Shown here: one piece after another, positions 38,545 to 46,690 of the stretch | Numbering within the stretch: the stretch's first letter is position 1 | How the letters are laid out: every line of letters starts with the position of its first letter | Assembly: GCF_009760405.1 (NCBI RefSeq) | Contig: NZ_WRPP01000011.1 | Span: 212,199 to 276,198 of the forward strand | From: Nocardia terrae | Lineage (GTDB): Bacteria > Actinomycetota > Actinomycetes > Mycobacteriales > Mycobacteriaceae | DNA: 64,000 nucleotides | Reading direction: 5' to 3' | Translations under genes and position numbers: made by a program | Notes under the pieces: model-generated | The model's input: the letters and a program-made list of their open reading frames with translations, nothing else | The model's database searches: none | Told to the model about the DNA's origin: nothing

Positions 38545-39717
38545 TCAGGAGACGGTGGGGGCGGCGAAGATGCGATCGGTGAAGGCGTTCATGGCCGCCC
38601 ACATCGCCGGATTCAGTTCGGTGTGGCCGCCGGTGCCCAGCACCGAGCTGAAATCGACGCCGTTCGCGGCGAACTCGGCCATCAGCGCGGCGTGCAGCGG
38701 TGAGGGGACCGTGGTGTCGGTCGCGTTGATCAGCAACAGGATCGGCGCGTCGTAGCCGCGGGTGGCGACGGTCATGTAGTCGCGCAGTACCGCGGGGAAC
38801 GGGCCCTCCGACAGCGGGCGGGACAGGATCGCGCCGGTGTCCACACCCGCCATGCGATCGGTGAGCGTGTCCAGGCAGTCGTACTGGATGCTGTCGAGGA
38901 GTTGGCGGCCGTAGTCGGTGAGATAGCTGTCCACCTGCGCGTCGGGCCGGGTCGCGCGCATGCCGATCAGGATGGAGGTGAAGAAGGCATTGGTGTCCTG
39001 GCCGGACGGGCCGGGCAGCGCGGGCACCCAGGGCCCGGCGATCGGCAGCGCCTTCTCCACATCGGAGGCCGGGTCGATGGCGATGGTGCCGCGGAAGTCG
39101 AGGTCGGGCGCGGTGCGCACCTGATAGCTCGAACTGCCCAGGGCCGCATGCCCGCCCTGGGACGCGCCGCTCACCGCCCAGGTGCGCGAGAGCGACGGCT
39201 CGGCGGCGCGGGCCGCCTTCACCATGTCGATGGTCGCGCCCGCCTCGGTGCTGATCTCCAGATACGGGTGCGGCCCGGTGTCGAACACCCCGAGCCCGAT
39301 GTAGTCCGGCGCGACGACCGCGTAGCCCTTGGACAGGAACAGGCGCATGATCGCCTCTTCCTCGCGGCGGCGGTAGGGCAGCACCTCGCGTGCCGGGTCG
39401 GCCTGGCAGCCGCATTCGGGGCCCAGACCGGTGGTGCCGTGATCCCAGGCCATGATCGGCCAGCCTCCGGCGGGCGGCTGCCCGGTGGGCACGAACAGCG
39501 CGCCGCTGGCCTGCACCGGTTCGCCGTTGGATCGGGTGGTCCAGTACTCGACGGCCGACCCGCCCCACAGGTTGTGCCAGCCGTCGGGCTGACCGGTTGC
39601 TGTGATGAGCGAGCCCGCGGTTTCGGCCTGCGCCGATATCGGCGGAACACTCAGCAGCGCACCGGCGGTCAGGGCCGCGACGGTCAGGGTTCGAGCTAAC
39701 AGGCCGGTGATCCGCAT
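38545..39717 (-). CDS. Secreted lipase (LIP family), first paralogue
   Basis: This 390-residue protein has an N-terminal signal peptide (LLARTLTVAALTAGALLSV, cleavage near AQAE) and the secretory lipase fold. The nucleophile elbow is SGASQGG, an oxyanion segment IMAWDHGTTG is present, and the late catalytic pieces are NATDTTVPS and GTGGHTE. It should act on ester lipids or acyl glycerols outside the cell. It shares most of its sequence with the second lipase at 41459-42616. The two lie on the same strand, with a secreted peptidase gene on the other strand between them. The ATG at 39717 places the signal peptide at the start. Confidence 0.88.
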   Translation of the reverse strand: MRITGLLARTLTVAALTAGALLSVPPISAQAETAGSLITATGQPDGWHNLWGGSAVEYWTTRSNGEPVQASGALFVPTGQPPAGGWPIMAWDHGTTGLGPECGCQADPAREVLPYRRREEEAIMRLFLSKGYAVVAPDYIGLGVFDTGPHPYLEISTEAGATIDMVKAARAAEPSLSRTWAVSGASQGGHAALGSSSYQVRTAPDLDFRGTIAIDPASDVEKALPIAGPWVPALPGPSGQDTNAFFTSILIGMRATRPDAQVDSYLTDYGRQLLDSIQYDCLDTLTDRMAGVDTGAILSRPLSEGPFPAVLRDYMTVATRGYDAPILLLINATDTTVPSPLHAALMAEFAANGVDFSSVLGTGGHTELNPAMWAAMNAFTDRIFAAPTVS

Positions 39718-39876
39718 GGTTCGAAAGTCTAGAACCAGCGGTCGCTGAAGATTTGCCGGAGGTGTGCCGGGCGTGGCGGCGGGGCGTGGCGCGAACCAAA
39801 TACGCCATCTCGCAGGGTTTTTCATCCCTTGCCCGGGTAGCGTCCCCCTTCGGGAACCAGACCGTGAGGAGAATGC

Positions 39877-41385
39877 ATGCCGGCTCAGCGGATTCGACGG
39901 CTCGTCCTGGGAGCGACCCTGCTCACCGCGGCCGTCGCGCTACCCGCGGGACCGGCGAACGCGGACGCCGCGCCCGGCCTGGACCGGTTCTATCACCAGA
40001 GCCTGGACTGGAAGCCGTGCAACGACGCGGTTCTCGACGCGGTCGGCGGGCAGTGCGCGGGTGTCCGGGTGCCGCTCGATTACGACAATCCGGATGGCCG
40101 CACCATTACCGTCGCCGTCTCCCGCGTCGCTGCCACCGATCCGAGTCGCCGCCGCGGCATCTTGATGTCGAACCCGGGCGGTCCCGGCGGCCAGGGCCTG
40201 CACTACACCGCCCAGCTCGCGGAGATGCTCACCCCGGATGTGCTCGCGCAGTACGACCTGGTCGGCATGGACCCGCGCGGCATCGGCCGCTCGGACGCGG
40301 TCAGCTGCACGATTCCCGTGCCCTCCATGCTGTTCTCGGCCGGGTACGACGTCTTCGGCTTCGCCCGCGACACCACCGTCGGCGCGGCGCTGGCCGCCGC
40401 GTGCGTCGGCACCGATCCGGACAAGGCCCGGCACATGACGACTCGCAATACCGCGCGCGACATGGACGTCATCCGAAGCGCTTTCGGTGAGGACAAGCTC
40501 AATTTCTATGGCGCGTCCTATGGCACGTATCTGGGCTCGGTCTACACGCAGATGTTCGGCGACCACACCGACCGCATGATCCTGGACAGCCCGATCGACC
40601 CGGATCGCTACTATGTCGGGCTCTACCAGGACATGGGCCCGCTCAACGAGTACGCGCTCGACGACTGGGCGACCTGGGCGGCGCGGCACGACGACGAGTA
40701 CCACTACGGGTCGACCCGCGAGCAGGTCCGCGGCTTCGTCGAGGAGTTGATCCGGCGCTCGGTCGGGCACGAGATCTACGGCGCGGGCTACCTGGTCGAC
40801 GAGCACACCATCCCGATGATGTTGCTTGCGCTGCTGGTGAATCCGCAGTTGAACACCAACCTCGCCGAGGTGGTGCACATGCTGGACGTCGGCGTGGCGG
40901 GCGGGCCCATCGACATGGACGCGCTCAAGGCGAAGATCGTCGCCGCGGTGCCCCTCGACGCCTCGGCGCTGGCCGCGATCATGTGCGGCGACAAGACCGC
41001 GCCGCGCGATCCCGCCTGGTACTACGCCAATGTCGACGCCGCCCGCAAGACCCAGCCGGTGTTCGGGGCGTTCGCCAACAACATCACCGCGTGCGCGTTC
41101 TGGCCGGACGCGGTCGAACCGCCCACCGAGGTCCGCAACGCGACACCGGTTCTCATGCTGGCGAACGTCCACGACACCCGCACCGCCTACCAGGAAGGGC
41201 TTGCGCTGCACCGGGATCTGACCGAGTCGCGCCTGGTCACCTTGGCCGACACCAGGGTTCACGGTGCCTTCCGGCCGGGCCTGAGCCCGTGCCTGATCGA
41301 CATCGTGAACACCTACCTGGCGACCGGCGTGCGTCCCGCCCAGGACGTCACCTGTGAGCCCGACTTCTCCTGGTTCCCACAGTAA
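39877..41385 (+). CDS. Secreted TAP-like alpha/beta hydrolase (tripeptidyl aminopeptidase type)
   Basis: This 502-residue preprotein has a signal peptide (RLVLGATLLTAAVALPAG, cleavage near ANA-DAA) and the proline-iminopeptidase/SlpD fold: oxyanion NPGGPGGQG, nucleophile in YGASYGTYL, and a C-terminal TAP-like domain (about 390-500) with the acid in NVHDTRT and the His in RVHGAFR. Such enzymes release tripeptides or single residues from peptide N termini outside the cell. A GAGGAGAA ribosome site precedes the ATG. It starts divergently from the first lipase and converges on the second through a perfect hairpin at 41414-41446. Confidence 0.88.
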   Translation: MPAQRIRRLVLGATLLTAAVALPAGPANADAAPGLDRFYHQSLDWKPCNDAVLDAVGGQCAGVRVPLDYDNPDGRTITVAVSRVAATDPSRRRGILMSNPGGPGGQGLHYTAQLAEMLTPDVLAQYDLVGMDPRGIGRSDAVSCTIPVPSMLFSAGYDVFGFARDTTVGAALAAACVGTDPDKARHMTTRNTARDMDVIRSAFGEDKLNFYGASYGTYLGSVYTQMFGDHTDRMILDSPIDPDRYYVGLYQDMGPLNEYALDDWATWAARHDDEYHYGSTREQVRGFVEELIRRSVGHEIYGAGYLVDEHTIPMMLLALLVNPQLNTNLAEVVHMLDVGVAGGPIDMDALKAKIVAAVPLDASALAAIMCGDKTAPRDPAWYYANVDAARKTQPVFGAFANNITACAFWPDAVEPPTEVRNATPVLMLANVHDTRTAYQEGLALHRDLTESRLVTLADTRVHGAFRPGLSPCLIDIVNTYLATGVRPAQDVTCEPDFSWFPQ

Positions 41386-41413
41386 TTCGCGCTGAATTCG
41401 CGCGAACATCCCT

Positions 41414-41446
41414 CGTCGTTCCGGCGTGAACCACGCCGGAACGACG
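41414..41446. repeat. Short perfect version of the dispersed hairpin repeat
   Basis: CGTCGTTCCGGCGTG (41414-41428) pairs perfectly with 41432-41446 across a 3-base loop. It shares the outer half of the longer elements but lacks the TGGCCGG core, as if internally deleted. It sits between convergent stop codons at 41385 and 41459 and probably terminates both transcripts. Confidence 0.75.
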
Positions 41447-41458
41447 ATGCCGGGGTGA

Positions 41459-42616
41459 CTACTTGACCGGGGTGGCCAGGATGCGATCGGTGAAGGTTCC
41501 GATGGCATCCCACATCTGCGGGCTGACCTGGGTGTGGGTGCCGTTGCCGACCACGGTCTGGAAGTCCACGCCGTTGGCGGCGAACTGGGCGGCCAGGGCG
41601 GCGTGCAGCGGGGACGGCACGGTGGTGTCATTGGTGTTGAGCAGCAACAGGATCGGCGCGTCGTAGCCGTTGACCGGCACCTGCATGTACTCGGTCATGG
41701 CGGCCTGGAAGGCGGGGTCGTTCAGCGGCCGCGAGAGCATGTCGCCGATGCCCATGCCGTCGACGACCTTCATGATGTCGAGGAAGCACAGGCTCTGCGA
41801 GGCGTCCACCGCCTGCTTGCCGCGCGGGGTCAGGTAGCTGTCGACGTCGACCTCGGGGTGGGTGGCCCGCAGCCCGGCCAGCATGCTGACCACGAAGCCG
41901 TTCACGGCGGTGCCGGCCTGGCCCGGGATCTCGGGTACCCAGGGGCCGACGAACGGGGTGATCTTCTCCAGATCCGATTCCGGGTCGACGGCGATGGAAC
42001 CGCGGAAGTCGAGGTCCGGCGCGGTCGAGGACTGCAGGTGCGCGGTGCCGAGGGCGGCCTGGCCGCCCTGCGAGAAGCCGGTCACCGCCCAGGTCTTCGA
42101 GAGCGCCGGGTCGGTGGCGCGTGCCGCCTTGACCAGGTCGATGGTGGATCCGGCCTCGGTGCTGATCTCCAGGTACGGGTGCGGGCCGGTGTCGAAGCGG
42201 CCCAGGCCCAGGTAGTCCGGGGCGACGACGGCGAAGCCCTTGTTCACGAAGTACTGGATGACCTGGTCTTCCTTCGGGCGGCTCAGCTTCGAGGTGTCGG
42301 TCTGCCCGCCGCAGCCGGGACCCATGCCGGAGGTGCCGTGGTCGTAGGCCATGATCGGCCAGCCGCCCGCGGGGGCCGGGCCGGACGGAACGAACAGCGC
42401 GCCACTGGCTTTCACCGGTTCGCCATTGGAGCGGGTGGTCCAGTAGTCGATGATGGTGCCGTTGCTCAGGCCCCGGAAGCCGTCGGGTGCGGCGGTGGTG
42501 GCGATCGTGGTGCCCGCCGGATCGGCATGGGCCGGGCTGCCCGGCATGACCAGCAGTGCACCCGTCGACGCTAGGGCCGCGGTGAAGAACCGCGTCCGCC
42601 AACCATCCAACCGCAT
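41459..42616 (-). CDS. Secreted lipase (LIP family), second paralogue
   Basis: This 385-residue preprotein has a signal peptide (RFFTAALASTGALLVMPG, cleavage near AHA-DPA). It is a close paralogue of the 38545 lipase: they share YWTTRSNGEPV, the GGWPIMA segment, GPHPYLEISTEAG, nucleophile GFSQGG (GASQGG there), NTNDTTVPSPLHAAL and ANGVDF. The catalytic parts are intact. The ATG at 42616 follows a GATGGAGGATTC ribosome site. Two similar lipases with one peptidase suggest an extracellular nutrient or host-lipid degradation locus, formed by local duplication. Confidence 0.88.
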   Translation of the reverse strand: MRLDGWRTRFFTAALASTGALLVMPGSPAHADPAGTTIATTAAPDGFRGLSNGTIIDYWTTRSNGEPVKASGALFVPSGPAPAGGWPIMAYDHGTSGMGPGCGGQTDTSKLSRPKEDQVIQYFVNKGFAVVAPDYLGLGRFDTGPHPYLEISTEAGSTIDLVKAARATDPALSKTWAVTGFSQGGQAALGTAHLQSSTAPDLDFRGSIAVDPESDLEKITPFVGPWVPEIPGQAGTAVNGFVVSMLAGLRATHPEVDVDSYLTPRGKQAVDASQSLCFLDIMKVVDGMGIGDMLSRPLNDPAFQAAMTEYMQVPVNGYDAPILLLLNTNDTTVPSPLHAALAAQFAANGVDFQTVVGNGTHTQVSPQMWDAIGTFTDRILATPVK

Positions 42617-42759
42617 GAATCCTCCATCAGGTTTCTCCCGACCCGAAACACGAGCCATATTCGGGTTTCGAGCCTAAGGCATTTGAACGACGGACCAGTA
42701 TGAGAACACTCTGGCAATTAGCTATCGGGGTGCGGGAAAGCCTACCCATTGACTGGTCT

Positions 42760-42773
42760 TGAAACTTGTTCTA
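42760..42773 (+). promoter_or_regulatory. KstR-like operator
   Basis: TGAAACTTGTTCTA matches the KstR consensus TnnAACnnGTTnnA at all fixed positions. KstR represses sterol catabolism genes in mycobacteria and relatives. The box lies 10 bases before the SDR start codon, where a bound repressor would block transcription. Short consensus matches can occur by chance. Confidence 0.5.
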
Positions 42774-42783
42774 ATTTCTCGCC

Positions 42784-43551
42784 ATGTCGAGCAGATATGA
42801 AGGTCGTCGCGTCATTGTCACCGGAGCGGGGTCGGGCATCGGGCAGGCTGTCGCCGTGCGCCTGCTGGCCGAGGGCGCGCGGCTGGTCGCCGCGGACGTC
42901 AACGAGAGCGGGCTCGCCGCGATGGTGGACGCCGTGCCCGCCGAGCAACGCGATCGCCTGCGCACGCTGACCCTCGACATCTCCGATCAGGACGCCGTGC
43001 GTGCCGCCACGACCCAGGCGCACGAATTCCTCGGCGGCCTCGACGTTCTCGTGAACGCCGCGGGCATCCTGCGCGCCGCGCACACCCACGACATGCCTCT
43101 CGAAGCCTGGAACAAGGTCATCGGCGTCAACCTGACCGGTACCTTCCTCATGATCCAGGCCAACCTGCCCGCCCTCGTCGAATCGGGCCACGGCGTCATC
43201 GTGAACTTCTCCTCGACCGCCGCCTTCGGCTCCAACCCGTACATGGCCGCCTACTCGGCGTCGAAGGCGGGCGTGAACGCCCTGACCCACTCCATCGCCC
43301 TCGAATACGTGAAAAAGGGCCTGCGCGCGGTGAACATCGTCCCCGGTGGCATCAGCACCGGCATCACCTCCGGCCTGGAGTTGCCCGCCGACGCCGACTG
43401 GACCCTCATGGCCCGCCTCCCCGGCTGGATCGAGGGCGGCGCCCTGGGCAAGCCCGAAGACATCGCGGGCGTAGTCGCCATGGCCGCCTCCGACGACGGC
43501 CGCTACATGACCGGTACCGAACTCCGCGTCGACGGCGGCGCCCTCATGTAG
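42784..43551 (+). CDS. Short-chain dehydrogenase/reductase
   Basis: This 255-residue classical SDR has TGAGSGIG (residues 13-20) for NAD(P), NAAG, the catalytic Ser in NFSSTAA and YSASK, and a PGG segment after it. It resembles 3-oxoacyl-ACP reductase-like or hydroxysteroid dehydrogenases. The KstR-like box just upstream favours a step in steroid or sterol breakdown, but no other sterol genes are near. Its last 8 bases overlap the end of a small gene on the other strand. Confidence 0.87.
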   Translation: MSSRYEGRRVIVTGAGSGIGQAVAVRLLAEGARLVAADVNESGLAAMVDAVPAEQRDRLRTLTLDISDQDAVRAATTQAHEFLGGLDVLVNAAGILRAAHTHDMPLEAWNKVIGVNLTGTFLMIQANLPALVESGHGVIVNFSSTAAFGSNPYMAAYSASKAGVNALTHSIALEYVKKGLRAVNIVPGGISTGITSGLELPADADWTLMARLPGWIEGGALGKPEDIAGVVAMAASDDGRYMTGTELRVDGGALM

Positions 43552-43726
43552 CGGGTTCGGACTGTTCGATCAGGCGGAGCAGCCCGTCGAGCGCCGCGAG
43601 GGAGGAGTGGGGGTCGCGGGTGACGAGCCGGGGATCGTGCCGGTGCCAGGCCACGTAGGCGTGGTGCGTGGGCGACCATCGGACCTGGATGAGCGACAGC
43701 GGGGTGCGACCTCGTTTCGTGTTCAT
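43544..43726 (-). CDS. Small hypothetical protein coupled to the short sigma factor
   Basis: This 60-residue protein without recognised domains contains the segment VRWSPTHHAYVAWHRHDPRL. It is basic and His/Trp-rich, with no membrane segment. Its ATG overlaps the stop of the sigma-like gene (ATGA), so it is made with it. A role as a small modulator, or a simple leftover, are both possible. Confidence 0.55.
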   Translation of the reverse strand: MNTKRGRTPLSLIQVRWSPTHHAYVAWHRHDPRLVTRDPHSSLAALDGLLRLIEQSEPAT

Positions 43727-44184
43727 GGCTGGCTCCTGTCTCTCGGAGGTTCGCGCCGGCCGACCATGGCCTGGACGACCTCGGCGATGTCGACGCCGAG
43801 TGCCGCGGCGATCTCGTAGCCGGTGGGCATGCGGGACAGGCGTTCACGCAGGCTGTCGATGGTCGGATCGAGTCGCCGCTGAATCTCGCTGACCCGCTGC
43901 GGATTTCGACCGCACAGGCCGTGCGTGCGGAGGTATCGCCCGATTTCGCCGACCATGGCGGGCACGGCGACATCGAGGAACGGGCCATCCCGGGTCGGGT
44001 CGTAGCGTTCGATCGCGAAGACCAGGCCCAGAGAGGCCACCCGATAGAGGTCGTCGTAGGTTTCCCCGCGCCCGCAAAAGCGGCGGGCGAGCTGCTGGGC
44101 CAGGGGAGCGTACCGATGCAGGAGGTCTTCTCGCGCAACGCCGCCTTCACGGGTCGGCGGGCGGGTGTCGGTGGGCTGGGTCAT
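43723..44184 (-). CDS. Short group-3 sigma-70-like protein lacking region 4
   Basis: This 153-residue protein aligns with the region 2 and region 3 part of SigF/SigB-type stress sigma factors: LLHRYAPLAQQLARRFCGRG, DDLYRVASLGLVFAIERYDP and VAVPAMVGEIGRYLR (core-binding and -10 recognition), then RMPTGYEIAAALGVDIAEVV for region 3. It ends there. The -35-recognising region 4 is absent and no downstream frame restores it. It may be a degraded sigma gene, or a functional short form that acts with another factor. It is preceded by three copies of a 13-bp motif at 44248-44344 and followed by a coupled 60-residue protein. Confidence 0.8.
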   Translation of the reverse strand: MTQPTDTRPPTREGGVAREDLLHRYAPLAQQLARRFCGRGETYDDLYRVASLGLVFAIERYDPTRDGPFLDVAVPAMVGEIGRYLRTHGLCGRNPQRVSEIQRRLDPTIDSLRERLSRMPTGYEIAAALGVDIAEVVQAMVGRREPPRDRSQP

Positions 44185-44247
44185 CAGCGTCTCTTCCGCG
44201 GCACCCTGCGAGCGGACCGCACGCTCTGGGGTTGAACGCTGCCCGTC

Positions 44248-44344
44248 TCGTTTCCCGTACCGCTGTATCCACCCTGTCAGGCCGGTGCGGGGGCTGTCAG
44301 TACGGGAAACGAAACCGCCGTACCGGTCCCTGTACGGGAAACGA
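44248..44344. repeat. Three copies of the 13-mer TCGTTTCCCGTAC before the sigma-like gene
   Basis: One copy on the plus strand (44248-44260) and two on the minus strand (44300-44312 and 44332-44344) match exactly. The two minus copies are 32 bases apart, about three DNA turns, which suits cooperative binding. They fill the 165-base gap between the AraC gene and the sigma-like gene and probably form its control region. Confidence 0.7.
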
Positions 44345-44349
44345 ACGGC

Positions 44350-45297
44350 TCAGCCACGCAGCGTGGCGCTCGGGGACTGCCCGTAGGCCCGGCGGTACTC
44401 GATCGCGAACCGGCCGGGATGGGCGAACCCCCAACGCTGGGCCGTCGAGGTGACGGTGTGACCGTCACCGGGCGAGAGCGCGCGCAACTCCTCGCGTGCC
44501 GCGTGCAGACGCATCCGGCGCAGCCGGCCCGTGGGGGTGGTGTCCAGGTGACGGCGGAACGCCAACTGCAGGGATCGGACCGTGACGAAACAGGCCGCGG
44601 CGATCTCCGCGACCGAGATGTCCTCGCGCAGATGCGATTCCATGTAGGCGATCGCGCGGCGCACGGTGTCGGCGTGCGCGTCGTGCCGGTCGGCCGCGCT
44701 CGGTTCGGCCACCGTGGTCGTCGGCAGTGTGTCGAGCACGGTGGCGGCCAGATAGTCCGCGGCGGTGGACGCCACCAGCGGTGACGCCGAGGCGTCCGGG
44801 TCGGCCGCGACGTCCTGCAGGTGTTCGAGCACCCGCTTCAGGCGTGTCCCGGCCGCCGGGGAGATCGGGCGGTGTCCGGTGAACCGGATCGCCTCGCGGT
44901 CGTCGGCCGTGCCGCCGACCCGATTCAGCAGCCGCGGATCGAACATGACGATGCGGTACCGGGACGAATGGATCACGCCCTCATAGGGCAGCTCGGGCGG
45001 CGTCAGCAACCCGACCTGCCCGGGCAGGAACACGTCCACCCCGGTATCGCGGTAGGTCTCCTCGATCGAGCCGGTCTCCACGACGCACAGGCACACCTTC
45101 TCCAGTGGATCGGCGTCGTATCGCATGGCGAACCGCAGATCCAACCGGTCCAGGCTCACCTGGCCGAGCATGTCCCGGCGAATGCTGGCCGACCCACCGG
45201 CCGGGCTGTCGTTGCCGATCGACATCTTCGTATACGCGCTGTTGAGAAAGTCCTCGGTCGCACCGAGGTCGTCACTCTCGAAAACCAGATTTCGCAC
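44350..45297 (-). CDS. AraC family transcriptional regulator
   Basis: This 315-residue protein has an N-terminal AraC-binding-like (AraC_binding_2) domain (about 1-190) and a C-terminal double HTH (about 215-315: VAEIAAACFVTVRSLQLAFR and WGFAHPGRFAIEYRRAYGQSP). The GTG at 45297 follows a strong GAGGAGGTG. It lies upstream of the sigma-like gene on the same strand, separated by the three 13-mers, and could act there. Effector and targets are unknown. The upstream gap (45298-45549) shows nothing assignable. Confidence 0.9.
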   Translation of the reverse strand: MRNLVFESDDLGATEDFLNSAYTKMSIGNDSPAGGSASIRRDMLGQVSLDRLDLRFAMRYDADPLEKVCLCVVETGSIEETYRDTGVDVFLPGQVGLLTPPELPYEGVIHSSRYRIVMFDPRLLNRVGGTADDREAIRFTGHRPISPAAGTRLKRVLEHLQDVAADPDASASPLVASTAADYLAATVLDTLPTTTVAEPSAADRHDAHADTVRRAIAYMESHLREDISVAEIAAACFVTVRSLQLAFRRHLDTTPTGRLRRMRLHAAREELRALSPGDGHTVTSTAQRWGFAHPGRFAIEYRRAYGQSPSATLRG

Positions 45298-45549
45298 GAA
45301 CGCACCTCCTCAGGGCTCCGGTCGATCAAACTCCACGGATACCCGCTTCCGCGCGTCCGAATCCCGCTCGTGCCGCGACTTCTCAGTTACTTCCGAACCT
45401 TCATGACGGTCACCTCGTTCTCGCCCGTGCCGGTCCGCGTCGGTGGTCCATTGGTGGTCGAACGTGCGGGGACCAAGGAGCAAGGAGCCCGCGCCGAGGG
45501 AATTCGGACGGAATTCCCCGGCGAGAGCTTCCTTGTTCTGCAATCCCGA

Positions 45550-46668
45550 TCAGCCGCACAGGGCGAGTTGAACGAAGGTTTGCAGTGCGGTGTCGATGGG
45601 GTGGGGTTGTGGTCGGCCGGTGGCGTCGAGGCGGTTCCAGCGCTGCAGGTTCACCGCTAGCGACAGCTGCCGTTCGCCCTCGTCTCGGGTCCAGGTGATC
45701 GCGCCGCCGCCCCAGACGGAACCGTCATGACCCCAGAAGGTGCCGTGGCCGGGAATGGTCATGCGGTGCAGGCCGAGGCCGTACTCGAGGGTCTTGCCTT
45801 CGAAGGAGATGACGGGGACGGTGCGCTGCATGTGCTCGAGGGCGGATTCGCTGATGATCTCGCCGTCCAGCAGTAGCCCGTAGAAGCGGTTGAGGTCGGC
45901 GACCGTCGAGATCAGGGAAGCCGCTGGGCCGACGAAGGACATGTCGTAGACGCTGTAGTCGCGGGGCGGGTCGATCATGCCGAACCAGGATTCGTAGTGC
46001 AGGGAATGCGGGCCGCTGATCCGCGTCCCGGTCGGAAGTTCGGTGTCCCGCAGGCCCGCTCGCTCGATCACGTCGCGGGTGATGCATTTCTCCGCGGAGG
46101 TGCCCGTGACCAATTCCAGAAGTTGGCCGAGCAGTAGGTAATTGGTGTTCGAGTACACCCCGGGGTTGCCGCCCGGGGTGCCGGTGGCCGGCGCCGAGAC
46201 GCCCATCGCGATCAGCTCCAACGGGTCGAAGTGGGTGAATCGGTTGTCGTCCAGGCTCTGGGGCGTCGTTTTCGCCATGACGGGGAACGCGCGCAGGGAC
46301 GAGTAGGCGTACGGGAGGTATTCGGCGAGGCCGCTGGTGTGGTTGATCAGGCTGCGGACGGTGATCTGTTCGCCGCGTTCGCCCGGAACCAGGTGCGGCA
46401 GATAGTGTCCGATCGGTTTGTCGAGTTCGACCTCCCCGCTGTCGACCTGGTACAGCACGGCGGCGGCGGTGAAGGTCTTGGTGAGGCTGCCGACGCGGTG
46501 GCGCATGTCGGGCGTGACGGGGTTGTCGGTGGTCATGTCGGCGAATCCGGCTGCGCCGGACCAGATCTGGTCGTGGTCGCGTACTTCGGCGAAGACGCCG
46601 GGTACACCGGCCCGATGGATACCCTTCAGTGCGGCCCGGAGCTTCGCGGTATCGAGGGTGTTGGTCAT
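45550..46668 (-). CDS. Serine hydrolase, class C beta-lactamase/DD-peptidase family
   Basis: This 372-residue protein has the penicillin-binding fold: SLTK (Ser61, Lys64), the Tyr-x-Asn motif in YSNTN and a C-terminal HDGSVWGGG replacing KTG. The last feature points to the esterase/DD-carboxypeptidase-like branch rather than a true beta-lactamase. No signal peptide is visible, so the protein may be cytosolic. It ends 240 or so bases from the AraC gene and lies 22 bases downstream of the next AraC gene on the same strand, so it may be regulated with it. Confidence 0.88.
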   Translation of the reverse strand: MTNTLDTAKLRAALKGIHRAGVPGVFAEVRDHDQIWSGAAGFADMTTDNPVTPDMRHRVGSLTKTFTAAAVLYQVDSGEVELDKPIGHYLPHLVPGERGEQITVRSLINHTSGLAEYLPYAYSSLRAFPVMAKTTPQSLDDNRFTHFDPLELIAMGVSAPATGTPGGNPGVYSNTNYLLLGQLLELVTGTSAEKCITRDVIERAGLRDTELPTGTRISGPHSLHYESWFGMIDPPRDYSVYDMSFVGPAASLISTVADLNRFYGLLLDGEIISESALEHMQRTVPVISFEGKTLEYGLGLHRMTIPGHGTFWGHDGSVWGGGAITWTRDEGERQLSLAVNLQRWNRLDATGRPQPHPIDTALQTFVQLALCG

Positions 46669-46690
46669 GGGACCACTATCAACCGCCAGG

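Noticed and set aside
37637..39808. A 723-codon frame joining ksgA to an upstream extension
   Set aside because: The upstream part is an out-of-frame reading of the secreted lipase gene. ksgA alone has the family length from 38518.
44248..44344. CRISPR array
   Set aside because: Only three 13-base copies in mixed orientation and with unequal spacing. No spacer/repeat regularity and no cas genes in the window.
45550..46668. Antibiotic-resistance class C beta-lactamase
   Set aside because: There is no signal peptide and the third motif is HDG rather than KTG, so an esterase or peptidase relative is more likely.
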